Source of the DNA: Streptacidiphilus sp. P02-A3a
GTDB lineage: Bacteria; Actinomycetota; Actinomycetes; Streptomycetales; Streptomycetaceae
Assembly (NCBI RefSeq): GCF_014084105.1
Contig: NZ_CP048289.1
Location: forward strand, 7,263,922 to 7,327,921
DNA length: 64,000 nucleotides
Direction: 5' to 3'
Of this stretch, positions 61,673-64,000 are shown one piece after another. The position numbers and the translations under genes are program-made. The first letter of the stretch is position 1. The number at the start of each line of letters is the position of its first letter. The notes beneath the pieces are model-generated. The model saw nothing but the letters and a program-made list of their open reading frames with translations. It was not told the DNA's origin and did not search any database.

Positions 61673-62497
61673 TCAGCCCGCGAAGCGGGGACCGCTGACG
61701 GCGGCCCGGGCCCGGCGGTAGACCCGCCAGCCGACGGTGCGCGGCCGGTCCGGAAAGGGAGCCACCGGGGCGCCCGATCCGGCCAGCCAGGAGGCGAGTT
61801 CGGCAGTGGTGTCGGTGCTCCTCAGCATCAGCCGGGCGATCCGGTACGGGTCGTCCCGGGTGGAGCTGAGGGCGTCGCGCACCGCCGCGGCCGAGCTGTA
61901 CCCGGCCTCCCGCACCAACCTCCGCACGGCCGGGCTGTTGTAGCCGTGCGGGTAGGCGAAGGCCGGTACCGGGACGCCCAGGGCGTCCTCCAGCACCTCT
62001 TTGGGCACCCGCAGTTCCCGCCGGACGGCGGCGGCGGGCAGGGTGTCCAGCTGCGGGTGGGTGACCGTGTGCGCGCCGACCTCCAGACCGCAGTCGGTGA
62101 CCTCCTTGAGCTGACCTAGCGTCATCATCGGTGCCGGTGGCAGCAGGCAGCGCGGGTCCGCGCCGCCGAGCGCGCCGGTGGTGAGGTACGCGGTGGCGGT
62201 CAGTCCGCGCGCGGCCAGCGCGGGCGCGGTGAAGCCGGGCAGGTCGGCGAAGCCGTCGTCGATGGTGATCACCACCGGACGTGCGGGCAGCGGCGCCCGT
62301 CCGGCCAGCGCCTCGGTCAGTCCGGTCGCGGTCAGCGGGGTCCGGCCGCTGTCCCGGACGGCGTCCAGTTGCGCGGCGAACTCCCCCGGCCGGACCGTGA
62401 ACTGGGCGATCCAGGCGGGCGGGTCCTCCATCACCGCGTGGTAGAGCAGCACCGGTATCCGCGCGCCCACCGGTATCCGTTCCCTCGTCCCGGCCAT
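61673..62497 (-). CDS. Polysaccharide deacetylase (CE4)
   Basis: 274 residues. Motifs: VLLYHAVMEDPPAWIAQFTV near residue 17, VITIDDGFADLPG near residue 75, EVGAHTVTHPQLDTL near residue 139, FAYPHGYNSPAVRRLV near residue 175. Convergent with the GH26 gene, 9 bases apart; a CGGGC-TCA-GCCCG hairpin (61668-61680) spans the stop. Third CE4 protein of the window. 54 bases downstream of the flippase on the same strand. Confidence 0.9.
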   Translation of the reverse strand: MAGTRERIPVGARIPVLLYHAVMEDPPAWIAQFTVRPGEFAAQLDAVRDSGRTPLTATGLTEALAGRAPLPARPVVITIDDGFADLPGFTAPALAARGLTATAYLTTGALGGADPRCLLPPAPMMTLGQLKEVTDCGLEVGAHTVTHPQLDTLPAAAVRRELRVPKEVLEDALGVPVPAFAYPHGYNSPAVRRLVREAGYSSAAAVRDALSSTRDDPYRIARLMLRSTDTTAELASWLAGSGAPVAPFPDRPRTVGWRVYRRARAAVSGPRFAG

Positions 62498-62551
62498 CGC
62501 CGCCCCCCGACCACTCGCCCGTCCCCGGCGCTCCCCGGGTCACGCCCACGC

Positions 62552-63982
62552 TCAGTGTTCCTCCTCCGCCGGGGTCCGATCCCGTTGCTGCGGAATCGTC
62601 ATCCGCGGCAGCGGTGGCGGTGCCGGGGTCCGTGGCGGGCGCGGCAGCCAGGAGTCCCGGAACACCAGCAGCGCCGCGGCCACCAGTACTTGGGTGACCA
62701 GCCAGGCCAGGCCCATACCGGCCAGGCCGAACCTCGGCACGAGGACCTGGAACAGGCCGAACACCAGGGCGCAGGTGGCTCCGTAGACCACCACCACCAT
62801 CACCGCCCGGCGGCGCACCCGGTAGGCGGCCAGCGCGGTGGCGATGATCAGGTTGGGCAGCGAGGAGAGCGCCAGCAGCCGCAGCAGGGCGGTGGCGTGG
62901 CCCGGGTAGTCCGAGCCGAACAGCCGCAGCACCAGCGGCGCGGCGGCGATCAGCGCGGCGGCCCCGCCCAGCAGCAGCGCCCCGGTGCCGCGCAGTACCG
63001 TCCGCACCGCCTTCGCCAGCCGCTTCGGGTCGCCCGCGGACTCGACCACGATCGACGAGCCCATGTTGATGCTGATCACGTACAGCATGGTGGTGATCAC
63101 CCAGCTGATGGAGAAGTAGGCGCTGTCCCTGGCTCCGAGCGTGTCCAGGATCAGCACCTGCGGCAGGGTGGAGGCGGCCAGCCAGAACAGTCCGCCGACG
63201 TAGGTGGCGGCGGTGAAGCGGACCAGTCCGGCGGTGGACTCGGCCGGGATCAGGTGCAGCCCGGTGACGTCGCCCGGCTGGGCGTCCCGGGCCCAGGAGG
63301 GTCGCCGCTCCATCCGGCTGACCTCGCGTTCCCGGGCCGGGATGGCGAAGCCGAAGAGGTAGGTGTTGACGTAGAGCAGGGCCAGCAGCAGCGCCACCGT
63401 CCAGGACAGCAGGATGCCGGAGTCGCGCACGGACAGCGCGAACAGGGCGACCGCCACCAGCTTGGAGAGGGAGAAGAGCAGCTGCTCGCCGAGTACCCAG
63501 CTGGGTCGGCGCAGGCCGGTCAGTACGCCGTCCTGGAGGATGAAGATGCCGTAGGCGACCACCGCGACCACGAACACCGTGCCGGTCAGCGGGGTGTGCA
63601 GGAAGCCCAGCCCGGGTGAGACCCAGGGGACCAGCAGCACGAAGCCGACCCCGACCAGCAGCGCCAGCGCGATCGAGGCCAGGTAGGCGCGGGTGACGAT
63701 GCGCCGGGTAGCGCTGCCCGCCGAGGGCGCGAAGCGCACCATCACGTCCGCGAGGTTCAGTTGGGACACCCCGCCGAGGAACATCACCATGGAGACGGCG
63801 GAGTAGTTCCGGCCCACGGTGCTGGTGGAGTAGTGCAGTCCGGGCCCGACCACGGACCAGTAGGCGGCGCCGAGCACCGAGGAGGCCAGCGAGGCCAGGG
63901 TCAGCACCACGCCGTTGCGCAGCAGCGGGTCGCCGCCGAGGAACCGCCCCAGCAGCGGCAGCCCGGCCAGCCGCTGGGCCAC
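62552..63982 (-). CDS. Wzx-like polysaccharide flippase (MOP superfamily)
   Basis: At least 476 residues with about 12-14 membrane segments: NGVVLTLASLASSVLGAAYW at the start, YSAVSMVMFLGGVSQLNLAD, LYVISINMGSSIVVESAGDP and FGLAGMGLAWLVTQVLVAAA near the end. It matches the polysaccharide biosynthesis/Wzx branch and would move lipid-linked units across the membrane. The C-terminal tail is Pro-rich. The GTG at 63982 lies 18 bases from the window end and the frame stays open, so the true start may be further upstream. Confidence 0.85.
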   Translation of the reverse strand: MAQRLAGLPLLGRFLGGDPLLRNGVVLTLASLASSVLGAAYWSVVGPGLHYSTSTVGRNYSAVSMVMFLGGVSQLNLADVMVRFAPSAGSATRRIVTRAYLASIALALLVGVGFVLLVPWVSPGLGFLHTPLTGTVFVVAVVAYGIFILQDGVLTGLRRPSWVLGEQLLFSLSKLVAVALFALSVRDSGILLSWTVALLLALLYVNTYLFGFAIPAREREVSRMERRPSWARDAQPGDVTGLHLIPAESTAGLVRFTAATYVGGLFWLAASTLPQVLILDTLGARDSAYFSISWVITTMLYVISINMGSSIVVESAGDPKRLAKAVRTVLRGTGALLLGGAAALIAAAPLVLRLFGSDYPGHATALLRLLALSSLPNLIIATALAAYRVRRRAVMVVVVYGATCALVFGLFQVLVPRFGLAGMGLAWLVTQVLVAAALLVFRDSWLPRPPRTPAPPPLPRMTIPQQRDRTPAEEEH

Positions 63983-64000
63983 CGTGCTGGTGCGCCGCCT

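Overview
The window is very GC-rich, densely coded DNA from a streptomycete-type actinobacterium. Supporting signs are the strong third-position GC bias, GTG and TTG starts, ATGA/GTGA start-stop overlaps, a crotonyl-CoA carboxylase/reductase whose CO2-pocket residues fall at the numbers I recall for the Kitasatospora setae enzyme, and a block of ethylmalonyl-CoA genes followed by psd-pssA, an order I recall from Streptomyces. No insertion sequence, prophage, CRISPR array, rRNA or tRNA was recognised.

Left part (1-16.1 kb): a cut-off ABC-F ATPase and a secreted hypothetical protein precede a glycan locus. The locus has a secreted GH26 mannanase-like enzyme on the plus strand. Facing it is a tightly coupled minus-strand operon: polyprenyl-phosphate sugar transferase, O-antigen ligase/polymerase, MurJ-like flippase, polysaccharide deacetylase, GT4 glycosyltransferase, Wzz-like chain-length protein and a BioF2/CelD-type acetyltransferase. 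A second GT4 and a 14-TM MFS transporter with three extra carboxypeptidase-regulatory-like domains lie upstream.

Middle (16.3-40.5 kb): an SRPBCC protein and a NUDIX hydrolase come before the ethylmalonyl-CoA block. This holds a tandem-duplicated 3-hydroxyacyl-CoA dehydrogenase, a TetR regulator, ccr, ethylmalonyl-CoA mutase, malyl/beta-methylmalyl-CoA lyase, a short mesaconyl-CoA hydratase and methylsuccinyl-CoA dehydrogenase; only the epimerase is not seen. Next come psd-pssA for phosphatidylethanolamine, an AsnC-controlled MFS efflux pump, MarR and SDR genes, and a minus-strand set with a split FluG-like pair (glutamine-synthetase-like ligase plus amidohydrolase). A divergent FAD oxidase resembles gamma-glutamylputrescine oxidase.

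Cobalamin block (40.6-51.4 kb): a cobalamin riboswitch and a possible 19-codon leader ORF precede cobD, cobQ, cobN, a fused ChlI/ChlD chelatase, cobO and cobB. The B12 made here would serve the ethylmalonyl-CoA mutase upstream. A small gene apparently broken by a 4-base duplication lies between cobO and cobB.

Right part (51.5-64 kb): two paralogous NB-ARC ATPase regulators, one lacking its helix-turn-helix, flank a second glycan locus. It contains divergent GT2 paralogues (one fused to a large polytopic membrane domain), a small membrane protein, a second GH26 enzyme, two deacetylases and a Wzx-like flippase. The two glycan loci use the same toolkit and share an 11-base upstream motif (CGGTATATCCG). 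This pair of loci is the best candidate for an undescribed surface-polysaccharide system.
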